Shown piece after piece: positions 57,546 to 64,000 of a DNA stretch of 64,000 bases; position 1 is the first letter of the stretch; every line of letters begins with the position of its first letter. The notes beneath the pieces are model-generated. The model saw nothing but the letters and a program-made list of their open reading frames with translations. It was not told the origin of the DNA and searched no databases. Source of the DNA: Pseudoxanthomonas wuyuanensis. Its GTDB lineage: Bacteria; Pseudomonadota; Gammaproteobacteria; Xanthomonadales; Xanthomonadaceae. A program made the position numbers and the translations under genes. The DNA is taken from assembly GCF_900215535.1 (NCBI RefSeq), contig NZ_OCND01000002.1:186001-250000 (forward strand), in the 5' to 3' direction.

Positions 57546-57576
57546 AGGTTAAAACCTCAACCAATCTTAAGGTCAA
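57546..57576 (-). promoter_or_regulatory. SoxR-type promoter and SoxR box
   Basis: Read on the minus strand: -35 TTGACC (57576-57571), a 19-bp spacer, -10 TAACCT (57551-57546). The spacer holds an 18-bp dyad (57555-57572, CCTCAA-N6-TTAAGG on the + strand) with a single mismatch from the perfect form. The SoxR/MerR promoter hallmark is exactly this 19-bp spacer, underwound by the activated regulator. It points to the FMN reductase gene (start 57514), and soxR starts 16 bp past the box on the other side, which allows autoregulation. Confidence 0.85.
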
Positions 57577-57587
57577 GCGAGGTGGCG

Positions 57588-58046
57588 ATGGGCAAGGCCG
57601 CATGCACGGGAATGAAGATGGAGCTGACGGTGGGGGAAGTGGCGGCGCGCGCCGGGGTGGCGGTGTCGACGCTGCATTTCTACGAATCCAAGGGGCTGAT
57701 CCACAGCTGGCGCAACGCCGGCAACCAGCGCCGCTACCCGCGCGAGGTATTGCGCCGGGTCGCCATCATCAAGGTGGCGCAGCGTACCGGCATCCCGCTG
57801 GCGGACATCCAGCAGGCGCTGTCGTCGTTGCCGGAGGCGCGTACGCCGACCGCGCAGGACTGGCAGAAGCTGTCCTCGCGCTGGCGCGCGGATCTGGACG
57901 AGCGCATCGCGCGCCTGACCCGCCTGCGCGACCAGATGGACGGCTGCATCGGCTGCGGCTGCCTGTCGCTGAAGAATTGTCCGTTGCGCAATCCGAAGGA
58001 TGAGGTGGGGGAGCAGGGACCGGGGCCAAGGTTCTTGGAGCCGTAG
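57588..58046 (+). CDS. soxR: Redox-sensing transcriptional regulator SoxR
   Basis: A 152-residue MerR-family protein. An N-terminal winged helix begins at [26 protein letters not shown] (about 12-38), followed by a dimerisation helix. The [2Fe-2S] cluster cysteines C120, C123, C125 and C131 (C-I-G-C-G-C, then CPLRNP) match the E. coli set at 119, 122, 124 and 130. ATG 57588 has GAGG ahead and yields this numbering. No soxS is present nearby, as expected outside enterics, so SoxR probably acts directly on the adjacent divergent operon. Confidence 0.96.
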   Translation: MGKAACTGMKMELTVGEVAARAGVAVSTLHFYESKGLIHSWRNAGNQRRYPREVLRRVAIIKVAQRTGIPLADIQQALSSLPEARTPTAQDWQKLSSRWRADLDERIARLTRLRDQMDGCIGCGCLSLKNCPLRNPKDEVGEQGPGPRFLEP

Positions 58047-58206
58047 CGAGTTGAAAAGCTTTCGCACCTTGAGGTGCGAAAGCTTTTGCTGTTGTTTTCC
58101 CCGTCGAGCGATAAAGATGTAAGGCCATCTTCAGTACGCCAGAGACTTAGCGATAGTTCTCAATCAGATCCGGAAAAAATAGATAAAAACCGTCGGAGAA
58201 CCGAAG
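58047..58206. other. Intergenic region after soxR
   Basis: A 160-bp gap between convergent soxR and the oxidoreductase gene. Apart from the strong hairpin at 58054-58087 I see no feature. The DNA here is noticeably more A/T-rich than the flanks. Confidence 0.5.
58054..58087. terminator. Perfect 16-bp palindrome after soxR
   Basis: AAAAGCTTTCGCACCT and AGGTGCGAAAGCTTTT pair over 16 bp with a 2-base loop, 8 bp after the soxR stop. A-run on one side and T-run on the other make it a good bidirectional intrinsic terminator for soxR and the convergent oxidoreductase gene. Confidence 0.85.
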
Positions 58207-59241
58207 CTACAGAGCAATCTCCCTGCGCTCCAGCGAACTCTGAATGCCCATCTCAATCAACCCCATCACCTCCAACGCCTCCTGCGGCGTCACCGGTGGC
58301 GGCCGCCCATCCATGATCGCAGCGCGCATGCCCCGGTAATACTCGCGATAGTCGCCAGGCACGCTTGCCACCGACCCCGTCCGCAATGTGCCGCCCTCGT
58401 CGACGGTCAATTGGCCCGGCTGCGTATCCGTTCCCCAGCCGGGCTCACCGGGCATGCCGCCGGCGCGCAAGCGGTCCTCCTGCCCGTCCAGCCCGTGCTT
58501 GAGGTAGCTGCCGCGCGTGCCATGCACCGCAAAGCGCAGACCGCTGGCAGGCACCAGTGAACCGGCATGCAGCACCACCCGGCGGCGCGGGTAGCGCAGC
58601 AGCACGTTGAAGTAGTCGACCGTCTTGGCCGCCGCGCGCTGTTGCGCCAGGTCGGCGAAGATCGCCTGCGGCATGCCGAACAACTGCAGCGCCTGATCCA
58701 GCAGGTGCGGGCCCAGATCGAACCAGAGCCCGCCGCCCGGCTCGTCGCGCTCGCGCCAGCGGTCGGCCACCCGCGGCCGGAAACGATCGAAATGGGAGTG
58801 GAATTCGGCGACCTCGCCCAGCCGGCCACTGGCGATCAATTTCCGAACGGTCAGGAAGTCCGCATCCCAGCGGCGGTTCTGGAACACGCTCAGCACGCGT
58901 CCGGAACGCTCGGCATGGGCGAGCACGCTTTGCGCTTCCGCCAGCGTCACCGTGAACGGCTTGTCCACCACCACATGCTTGCCGTGCCGGAGCGCAGCTT
59001 CGGCCAGTGGCGCGTGCGCGCTGTTCGGCGCGGCAATGACGACCAGATCTACCGCCGGATCCGCGAATGCGGCATCGGCCTCGGCGACGATGCGAACCTG
59101 CGGAAAGGCGGCGGCCACCACGTCGGGTTGTCGCGATACGACCGTATGCAGGTTCAGGCCTTCGGTATGCGCGATCAGCGGGGCGTGAAAAACCTTGCCG
59201 ACAAAGCCATAGCCGATCAGCGCCACCTGGAGAGTCTTCAT
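58207..59241 (-). CDS. Gfo/Idh/MocA family oxidoreductase (YdgJ-like)
   Basis: A 344-residue NAD(P)-dependent oxidoreductase. The dinucleotide fold opens with VALIGYGFVGKVFHAPLI (6-23). The family motif VVVDKPFTVTLAEA gives the catalytic-type Lys near 94. The substrate-binding domain carries FDLGPHLLDQAL with the His/Asp pair. Closest in length and motifs to E. coli YdgJ. Substrate probably a sugar or inositol derivative, unknown. ATG 59241 gives a family-like opening; 59253 is possible. It stands alone between convergent soxR and divergent BON gene. Confidence 0.92.
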   Translation of the reverse strand: MKTLQVALIGYGFVGKVFHAPLIAHTEGLNLHTVVSRQPDVVAAAFPQVRIVAEADAAFADPAVDLVVIAAPNSAHAPLAEAALRHGKHVVVDKPFTVTLAEAQSVLAHAERSGRVLSVFQNRRWDADFLTVRKLIASGRLGEVAEFHSHFDRFRPRVADRWRERDEPGGGLWFDLGPHLLDQALQLFGMPQAIFADLAQQRAAAKTVDYFNVLLRYPRRRVVLHAGSLVPASGLRFAVHGTRGSYLKHGLDGQEDRLRAGGMPGEPGWGTDTQPGQLTVDEGGTLRTGSVASVPGDYREYYRGMRAAIMDGRPPPVTPQEALEVMGLIEMGIQSSLERREIAL

Positions 59242-59421
59242 TGCCGGGCCCATGCTCTTGCTGTGCCTGCATGATAGTCGGCGCAGGATGGGTTTTCATC
59301 CAACTGTGATGACGCTGAATCGCACAGTACGCAATACGGCAACTTAAAGCGTTCTTCACCGGTGTTGTACGCGCGCGCGCAGACACTGCCCGCGTGGTCC
59401 TACATTGAGGAGTACGCAAGC

Positions 59422-59775
59422 ATGAAAAACTACCGCATGGTTTCGCGTCCGCTGTTGGTCGGCACGCTTTCCCTGGCGCTGTCGTTTGCCGCTGGCAACG
59501 CGCTGGCGAACCCGCCGGAGAGCGAAGAGGCCGGAAGCAAATCCGAACAACCGGTCAACGACACCTGGATCACCACCAAGGTCAAGGCCGATCTGTTGGC
59601 CACCGAGGACGTATCGGGCCTCGATATCAAGGTCGAAACCGTCAACGGCCAGGTCCATCTGTCCGGCAGCGTGAGCAGCCAGGCCCAGATCGACAAGGCG
59701 GTCGAAGTCGCCCGCGGTATCGATGGCGTTACCCGGGTCGATGCGTCGGCGCTCAGCGTCGCTTCGGCCGATTAA
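59422..59775 (+). CDS. BON-domain periplasmic protein (OsmY-like)
   Basis: A 117-residue protein. Signal peptide 1-29 (ending NALAN), then one BON domain: ITTKVKADLLATEDVSGLDI, VHLSGSVSSQAQIDKAVEVA and GVTRVDASAL. BON domains bind phospholipid membranes and are often induced by osmotic stress (OsmY has two). GAGGAGT lies ahead of ATG 59422. A strong terminator hairpin follows at 59797-59829. Likely envelope-stress function. Confidence 0.92.
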   Translation: MKNYRMVSRPLLVGTLSLALSFAAGNALANPPESEEAGSKSEQPVNDTWITTKVKADLLATEDVSGLDIKVETVNGQVHLSGSVSSQAQIDKAVEVARGIDGVTRVDASALSVASAD

Positions 59776-59796
59776 TTGACCGCAAACCGTGAACGT

Positions 59797-59829
59797 GAAG
59801 CGGGCGCATCCAGTGGATGCGCCCGCTTC
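59797..59829. terminator. Perfect 15-bp hairpin between BON and PagL genes
   Basis: GAAGCGGGCGCATCC and GGATGCGCCCGCTTC pair perfectly around the loop AGT. It lies 21 bp after the BON stop and 25 bp before the end of the convergent lipid A deacylase. A shared terminator. Confidence 0.85.
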
Positions 59830-59854
59830 GTCGGTGCACTCGCCGGCGTCAGCC

Positions 59855-60475
59855 CTACCACTGGCGCGAATAGCGCAGCTGCAGGAAGTTCTCGCCCGGG
59901 TTGGGGCGTTCGATGCGGGCATTGGAGAAATGCTGGAAGCGCACCGCCCATTCATGCTGCCGTTGCTGTCCGAAGCGCTTGCCGACGGCAAGATGATCGC
60001 CGAACTGGAAAGTGGTGCTGAAGCGTTTCTTGCCATCGTCGTAGGTCGGGAAGATGACGTTGGCGCCGATTCCGCCTTCGATGAACCAACCCGGCTGCCA
60101 GGCTTGCGGATACAGGCGCAGCACCGGCGTCAGCCCAACCTGGGTGACATCGTGCGAACCGCGGCCATTGACCAGCCAGCGACCGACCGCGCCTTCCCAG
60201 TAGCCGGTGACCCGGCCCAGCCGGTACTGCTTCTGCCAGCGCCAGTCGCGGGTGGCGCCAACGGTCAGCGCCTGGTTGTTCTCGGAAACGCCGGCCTGCA
60301 CGAACCATGCGCTGTAGCGCGAATCGTCGGTCTGCTGGGCGAAGGCAGGCACCGACGCGAAGGCCATCGCCAGCGGCATCAGCAGGCGCGCCAGGCGATG
60401 GCGACGAAACGACAGGGGAAGGCGAGCAGGACCGGCGTCCGGCCGGCTAACAGGGGCTGACAAAAACACTTGCAT
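59855..60475 (-). CDS. pagL: PagL-like lipid A 3-O-deacylase
   Basis: A 206-residue outer-membrane barrel with a signal peptide ending at AFAQQ (about residue 47 by this start). The catalytic motif His182-x-Ser184 in QHFSNA, followed by PNPGEN (Glu195), matches the PagL family (HxSNA..NPGxN). FGDHLAVGKRFG is also typical. PagL removes the 3-position acyl chain of lipid A. The start is uncertain: ATG 60475 gives a long N-region, ATG 60532 is also in frame, and ribosome sites are weak. Convergent with the BON gene. Confidence 0.85.
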   Translation of the reverse strand: MQVFLSAPVSRPDAGPARLPLSFRRHRLARLLMPLAMAFASVPAFAQQTDDSRYSAWFVQAGVSENNQALTVGATRDWRWQKQYRLGRVTGYWEGAVGRWLVNGRGSHDVTQVGLTPVLRLYPQAWQPGWFIEGGIGANVIFPTYDDGKKRFSTTFQFGDHLAVGKRFGQQRQHEWAVRFQHFSNARIERPNPGENFLQLRYSRQW

Positions 60476-60563
60476 CACTCGGAGGGGAAAGGGGGAATCG
60501 GGCGCCGCTGCCGGATCGGGCAAACGGCGCATTATCGTTCATCGGTTCGGCTTGCGCACAAGC

Positions 60564-61982
60564 TCAGGGCTGAGCCGCCAGAGCCGGCACAACGTCCTGC
60601 TCGCCCCAGCCGCCCAGCGACTTGTAGATCGCCACTACGCCGATATTGACGCCGGCCTCGGCCTGCGCCAGCGCATCGTCGGCGGTCAGTTGCGAGCGTT
60701 GCGCGTCCAGCAGGGTCAGGAAGTCCGACGAGCCGGCACGATACCGGACTTCGGCCAGTTCCGCGGCGCGCGTTGCGGCAACGGATTGTTCCAGCCGGAG
60801 TTTCAGTTGTGCCTGCCGCTTGGCATAGGACAGCAGTGCGTTCTCGGTGTCCTCCAGTGCGCCCAGCACGGCTTTCTCGTACTGAGCCGCCTCGCCGTCG
60901 GCCTGCGCCTGGCTGGCACGCAAGCGTGCGCGCACGCTGCCGATGTCGAATGCGGCCCAGCTGATCGAGGGCGTCACCGACCAGGCGCGGTTGTCGCCAT
61001 CGACCAGATTGCTCCAGCCGCCGGACAGGAAACCGATGAAGCCGCGCAGGCTGACCCGTGGAAACAGATCCGCGGTGGCCACGCCAACCCGGGCGGTGGC
61101 GGCGGCCAGTCTGCGCTCGGCCGCGCGCACGTCGGGGCGTTGCCGCAGCAGCTGGGTGGTGTCGCCGATCGGCAGGGCCTTGGCGAAGGCCGGCGCCTGC
61201 TGCGGCGCACTCAGCAGCGTGTCCAGTTCGCCCGGGCGCTTTCCGATCAGCACCGCCAGCCGGTGCCGCGATTGCGCTTCGGCCGCTTCCAGCAACGGCA
61301 CTTCGGCTTCCACCGATTTTACCTGCGCCAGGCTGTTCTGCACGTCCAGCTGGCTGCCGGCGCCCAGATCGAAGCGCGATTCGGTCAGCCGCTGGGTTTC
61401 GCCCAGATTGACCAGCGTGCGGCGGGAAACGTCCAGCCGCTTCTGGGTGCCGCGCAACTCGAAATAATTGCGCGCCACTTCCGCGGCGACGGTGACTTGG
61501 GCGGCATGCAGATCGTTGCGTTGCGCCTGCAGGTCCGCGTACGCCGCCTCGGCCGAACGCCTGACCCGGCCGAACAGATCCAGTTCCCAGCCGGCGTCGA
61601 AGCCGGCGGTGTAGGTGTCGGTCTCGACGCGCCCGGCGCCTTCGACCGGCTGCTTGCTGCGGGTGCCTTCGACAGCGGCGGTGACATGCGGGGCCAGATC
61701 CAGCCGGCGTTCGCTGAACACCGCGCGCGCTTCGTTGACCCGCGCTACCGCAATGCGTACGTCGTGATTGGCCAACAGCGACTCGCGCACCAGTTGGTCC
61801 AGCACCGGGTCGTCGAACTGGCCCCACCAGTTGGCGATGGGGTGGCCCTGGTCGAATCCGGCTTCGGCAACGCTCTGCAGTTCGGCGGGTGCGGTTTCGG
61901 GTGCGGCGTAGTTCGGTCCCACCGTCATGCAGCCGGCCAGCAAGACCGTGGCGATAGCGGCTACCAGCGTGCGCATCACCAT
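60564..61982 (-). CDS. RND efflux outer membrane factor (NodT/OprM family lipoprotein)
   Basis: A 472-residue lipoprotein (lipobox LLAGC, Cys18), with the usual MTVGPNY opening after the cysteine. Two repeats of the outer-membrane-efflux (OEP) helical region are present, including RYRAGSSDFLTLLDAQRS near the C-terminus. It forms the trimeric TolC-like exit duct. It overlaps the upstream SDR gene by 7 bp, and the RND permease is encoded next to that, so this is the third component of one pump. The membrane fusion protein should lie beyond the right window edge. Confidence 0.95.
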   Translation of the reverse strand: MVMRTLVAAIATVLLAGCMTVGPNYAAPETAPAELQSVAEAGFDQGHPIANWWGQFDDPVLDQLVRESLLANHDVRIAVARVNEARAVFSERRLDLAPHVTAAVEGTRSKQPVEGAGRVETDTYTAGFDAGWELDLFGRVRRSAEAAYADLQAQRNDLHAAQVTVAAEVARNYFELRGTQKRLDVSRRTLVNLGETQRLTESRFDLGAGSQLDVQNSLAQVKSVEAEVPLLEAAEAQSRHRLAVLIGKRPGELDTLLSAPQQAPAFAKALPIGDTTQLLRQRPDVRAAERRLAAATARVGVATADLFPRVSLRGFIGFLSGGWSNLVDGDNRAWSVTPSISWAAFDIGSVRARLRASQAQADGEAAQYEKAVLGALEDTENALLSYAKRQAQLKLRLEQSVAATRAAELAEVRYRAGSSDFLTLLDAQRSQLTADDALAQAEAGVNIGVVAIYKSLGGWGEQDVVPALAAQP

Positions 61983-62722
61983 GGCAGCACCTGATCCAGA
62001 TAGAAGAAACCGCCGGTAGGACCATCGTTGTCGATCAGCGCCAGCCTCACGCTGGTGCGGGCGCCGTCGGGCACGTCCAGCTCACCGCGCTGTTCGCCTT
62101 CGACATGGTTCATATCGGTTTTCACGTAGCCTGGATGGATGGTGTTGACCTTGATGCCGCTGTCCTTCAGCTCGTAGGCCAGTTGCACCGTCCATGCATT
62201 CACCGCGCTCTTGGACACGTTGTAGGCAGGCAGCTTGAAGTCGTAGATGAACGAAGACGGGTCGCTGTGCAATGCCACCGATCCCAGTGCGCTGGACACG
62301 TTGACGATGCGGCCGGCGGCGGACTTGCGCAGCAGCGGCAGGAACGCCTGGGTCACTGCGATCAGGCCGAACACGTTGGTGTCGAAGGTGGTGCGCCACG
62401 CTTGCAGCGACTGTTCGGACACCTGCCTGGACGGATCGTCGACCAGGATGCCGGCATTGTTGACCAGGATGTCGAGCCGGCCATGGCGCTGTTCGACCTC
62501 GCTGGCGGCCGCGGCGATGCTGGCCGGGTCGGTCACGTCCAGCGTGATCGCTTCCACCGGCAGGCCCTGGGCCTGCAGATCCAGCGCGGCTTGCACCGCC
62601 TTCTCGCGGTTGCGGCCGGCCAGCAGCGTGTGTACGCCGGCTTCGGCCAACTGGCGTACGGTTTCGCGGCCGATGCCGCGGGTGGCGCCGGTGACCAGCG
62701 CGATTTTTGAAGAACTGTTCAT
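61976..62722 (-). CDS. SDR family oxidoreductase
   Basis: A 248-residue short-chain dehydrogenase. TGATRGIG cofactor loop (11-18), NNAG (about 89-92), catalytic Ser and Tyr/Lys (YNVSK near 166-170), and HPGYVKTDMN. It resembles carbonyl reductase-type SDRs that act on small ketones or quinones. Unusually, it sits inside an efflux operon: 22 bp after the RND permease and overlapping the outer-membrane factor by 7 bp. It could modify the compound exported; this is inference. Confidence 0.9.
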   Translation of the reverse strand: MNSSSKIALVTGATRGIGRETVRQLAEAGVHTLLAGRNREKAVQAALDLQAQGLPVEAITLDVTDPASIAAAASEVEQRHGRLDILVNNAGILVDDPSRQVSEQSLQAWRTTFDTNVFGLIAVTQAFLPLLRKSAAGRIVNVSSALGSVALHSDPSSFIYDFKLPAYNVSKSAVNAWTVQLAYELKDSGIKVNTIHPGYVKTDMNHVEGEQRGELDVPDGARTSVRLALIDNDGPTGGFFYLDQVLPW

Positions 62723-62744
62723 GGGTAACTCCTTGAGGGAAGAA

Positions 62745-64000
62745 TCAAACGTGCGCGGTGGCCGATTCGGCCGCGGCATGCGGCGCCGGACCGTGCGATA
62801 CCAGCGGCCGGTTGGCCAGCTTGCGCAGCGCAACGTAGAACACCGGGGTCAGGAACAGGCCGAACAGGGTGACGCCCAGCATGCCGGCGAACACCGTGAT
62901 GCCGGTGACCGAGCGCACTTCGGCGCCAGCGCCGGTGGACAGCACCAGCGGCACGGTGCCGGCGATGAATGCCACCGAGGTCATGATGATCGGCCGCAGG
63001 CGCAGCCGGCAGGCTTCCAGCGCCGACTCGACGATGCTCTTGCCCTGCAGTTCCAGCTCGCGGGCGAACTCGACGATCAGGATCGCGTTCTTGCACGCCA
63101 GGCCCATCAGCACCACCAGGCCGACCTGCACGAACACGTTGTTGTCGCCGCCGGTGGCCCACACGCCCAGCAACGCCGACAGCAGCGTCATCGGCACGAT
63201 CAGGATCACGGCCAGCGGCAGGGTCCAGCTTTCGTACAGCGCGGCCAGCACCAGGAAGGCCAGCAGCACCGCCAGCGGGAACACCACCAGCGCGGCCTTG
63301 CCCTGGGTGGCCTGCTGATAGCTCAGGTCGCTCCAGTCGATGCCCATGCCGGTGGGCAGGACCTGCTGGGCCAGTTCGGTCACCTTGGCCATCGCTTCGC
63401 CGGAGGACAGCACGCGCGGGTCGGCGTCGCCCAGCAGGTCGGCGGCCGGATAGCCGTTGAAGCGGATCACCGGGTCCGGACCGTAGGTCTGCTTGATGTT
63501 CACCATGCTGCCGATCGGCACCATCTCGCCGTTGGCGTTGCGGGTGCGCAGATTGGAGATGTCTTCGACATCGTCGCGGAACGAGGCGTCAGCCTGCGCG
63601 ATCACCTGCCAGGTGCGGCCGAACATGTTGAAGTCGTTGACGTAGGCCGAGCCCAGGTAGGTCTGCAGCGTGTCGAACAGATCGGTCAGCGGCACGCCCT
63701 GCGCCTTGGCCTTCACCCGGTCGACCTCGGCATCCAGCTGCGGCACGTTGGCCTGGTAGCTGCTGATCGGATAACCCAGGCCAGGGGTCTGCGCTGCCGC
63801 GCCCTGGAACGCCTGCACCGCGTTCTGCAGTTCGCCATAGCCCAGGCGGGTGCGATCCTCGATGAACAGCGACCAGCCCGAACCGTTGCCCAGGCCCTGG
63901 ATGGGCGGCGGCATGAAGGCGAAGGTGAAGCCTTCCTGGATGCTGGCGAACTTCTGGTTCAGTTCGGCGGTGATCTGCTCGGCGCTGTTCTTGCGTTCGT
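62745..64000 (-). CDS. RND multidrug efflux permease, HAE1/AcrB type (5' part beyond window)
   Basis: The C-terminal 418 codons of an AcrB/MexB-like pump; the frame is open to the window edge. Visible features are the periplasmic PC2/DC region (GWSLFIEDRTRLGYGEL, LQTYLGSAYVNDFNMFGRTWQV), then the last six membrane helices with the family blocks ALYESWTLPLAVILIVP and GLACKNAILIVEFA. RPIIMTSVAFIAGTVPL follows. It ends with a short Ala/His tail. Powered by proton motive force, it would export amphiphilic compounds together with the outer membrane factor at 60564-61982. Confidence 0.96.
   Translation of the reverse strand, partial: ERKNSAEQITAELNQKFASIQEGFTFAFMPPPIQGLGNGSGWSLFIEDRTRLGYGELQNAVQAFQGAAAQTPGLGYPISSYQANVPQLDAEVDRVKAKAQGVPLTDLFDTLQTYLGSAYVNDFNMFGRTWQVIAQADASFRDDVEDISNLRTRNANGEMVPIGSMVNIKQTYGPDPVIRFNGYPAADLLGDADPRVLSSGEAMAKVTELAQQVLPTGMGIDWSDLSYQQATQGKAALVVFPLAVLLAFLVLAALYESWTLPLAVILIVPMTLLSALLGVWATGGDNNVFVQVGLVVLMGLACKNAILIVEFARELELQGKSIVESALEACRLRLRPIIMTSVAFIAGTVPLVLSTGAGAEVRSVTGITVFAGMLGVTLFGLFLTPVFYVALRKLANRPLVSHGPAPHAAAESATAHV

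Overview
This is high-GC chromosomal DNA from a gammaproteobacterium, most likely family Xanthomonadaceae and perhaps Lysobacter- or Pseudoxanthomonas-like. That placement is inferred from large TonB-dependent receptors, paired DUF885 peptidases, a SoxR without SoxS, a DUF3247-type protein and the intergenic repeats. It was not tested by alignment. I see no tRNA, rRNA, CRISPR array, intact transposase or prophage. Both ends cut genes: a dienelactone hydrolase on the left and an RND efflux pump permease on the right.

Left part (1-7.3 kb): a Tat-exported dienelactone hydrolase, a copy of a structured intergenic repeat, a membrane diguanylate cyclase with an inhibitory I-site, and the long-form helicase Lhr preceded by a 7-bp tandem repeat.

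The most coherent block is 7.3-31.1 kb. A PAS-AraC regulator is divergent from a tightly overlapping operon that carries the complete trans-4-hydroxy-L-proline pathway: 2-epimerase, three-subunit D-hydroxyproline dehydrogenase, pyrroline-4-hydroxy-2-carboxylate deaminase and 2-oxoglutarate-semialdehyde dehydrogenase. The same operon continues into an M24 (Xaa-Pro type) peptidase. Next come two exported DUF885 metallopeptidases, an APC permease, a GH35 glycosidase, a large Tat-exported probable glycoside hydrolase of unrecognised family, a TonB-dependent receptor and a Tat-exported DUF1680 (GH127/GH146) beta-L-arabinofuranosidase. Hydroxyproline carrying arabinose and galactose is the hallmark of plant extensins and arabinogalactan proteins. 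I therefore read the block as a hydroxyproline-rich glycoprotein utilisation locus: sugars stripped, peptide cut, hydroxyproline imported and burned to 2-oxoglutarate.

Middle (31-54.3 kb): mostly single housekeeping or stress genes. These include two VOC proteins, YjbR-like and YehS-like proteins, a ferritin-like protein, an aspartate/glutamate racemase, RidA, AraC, a LytS/LytTR two-component pair facing a second TonB receptor, apt, an outer-membrane barrel, SDRs, an NAD-type 6-phosphogluconate dehydrogenase, a DJ-1/PfpI protein, small cysteine-rich or hydrophilic proteins, and a sorbosone-dehydrogenase-like lipoprotein. A 295-bp MITE-like element with 14-bp matching ends lies at 52.08-52.37 kb. 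A truncated left end of it abuts a small gene at 43.49 kb.

Right part (54.3-64 kb): the second copy of the structured repeat, then a SoxR module. Here soxR and a divergent FMN reductase-ABC exporter operon flank an almost canonical SoxR box in a promoter with a 19-bp spacer. Beyond it lie a Gfo/Idh/MocA oxidoreductase, a BON-domain protein, a PagL-like lipid A deacylase, and an RND pump-SDR-outer membrane factor operon. Several strong hairpins sit between convergent genes.
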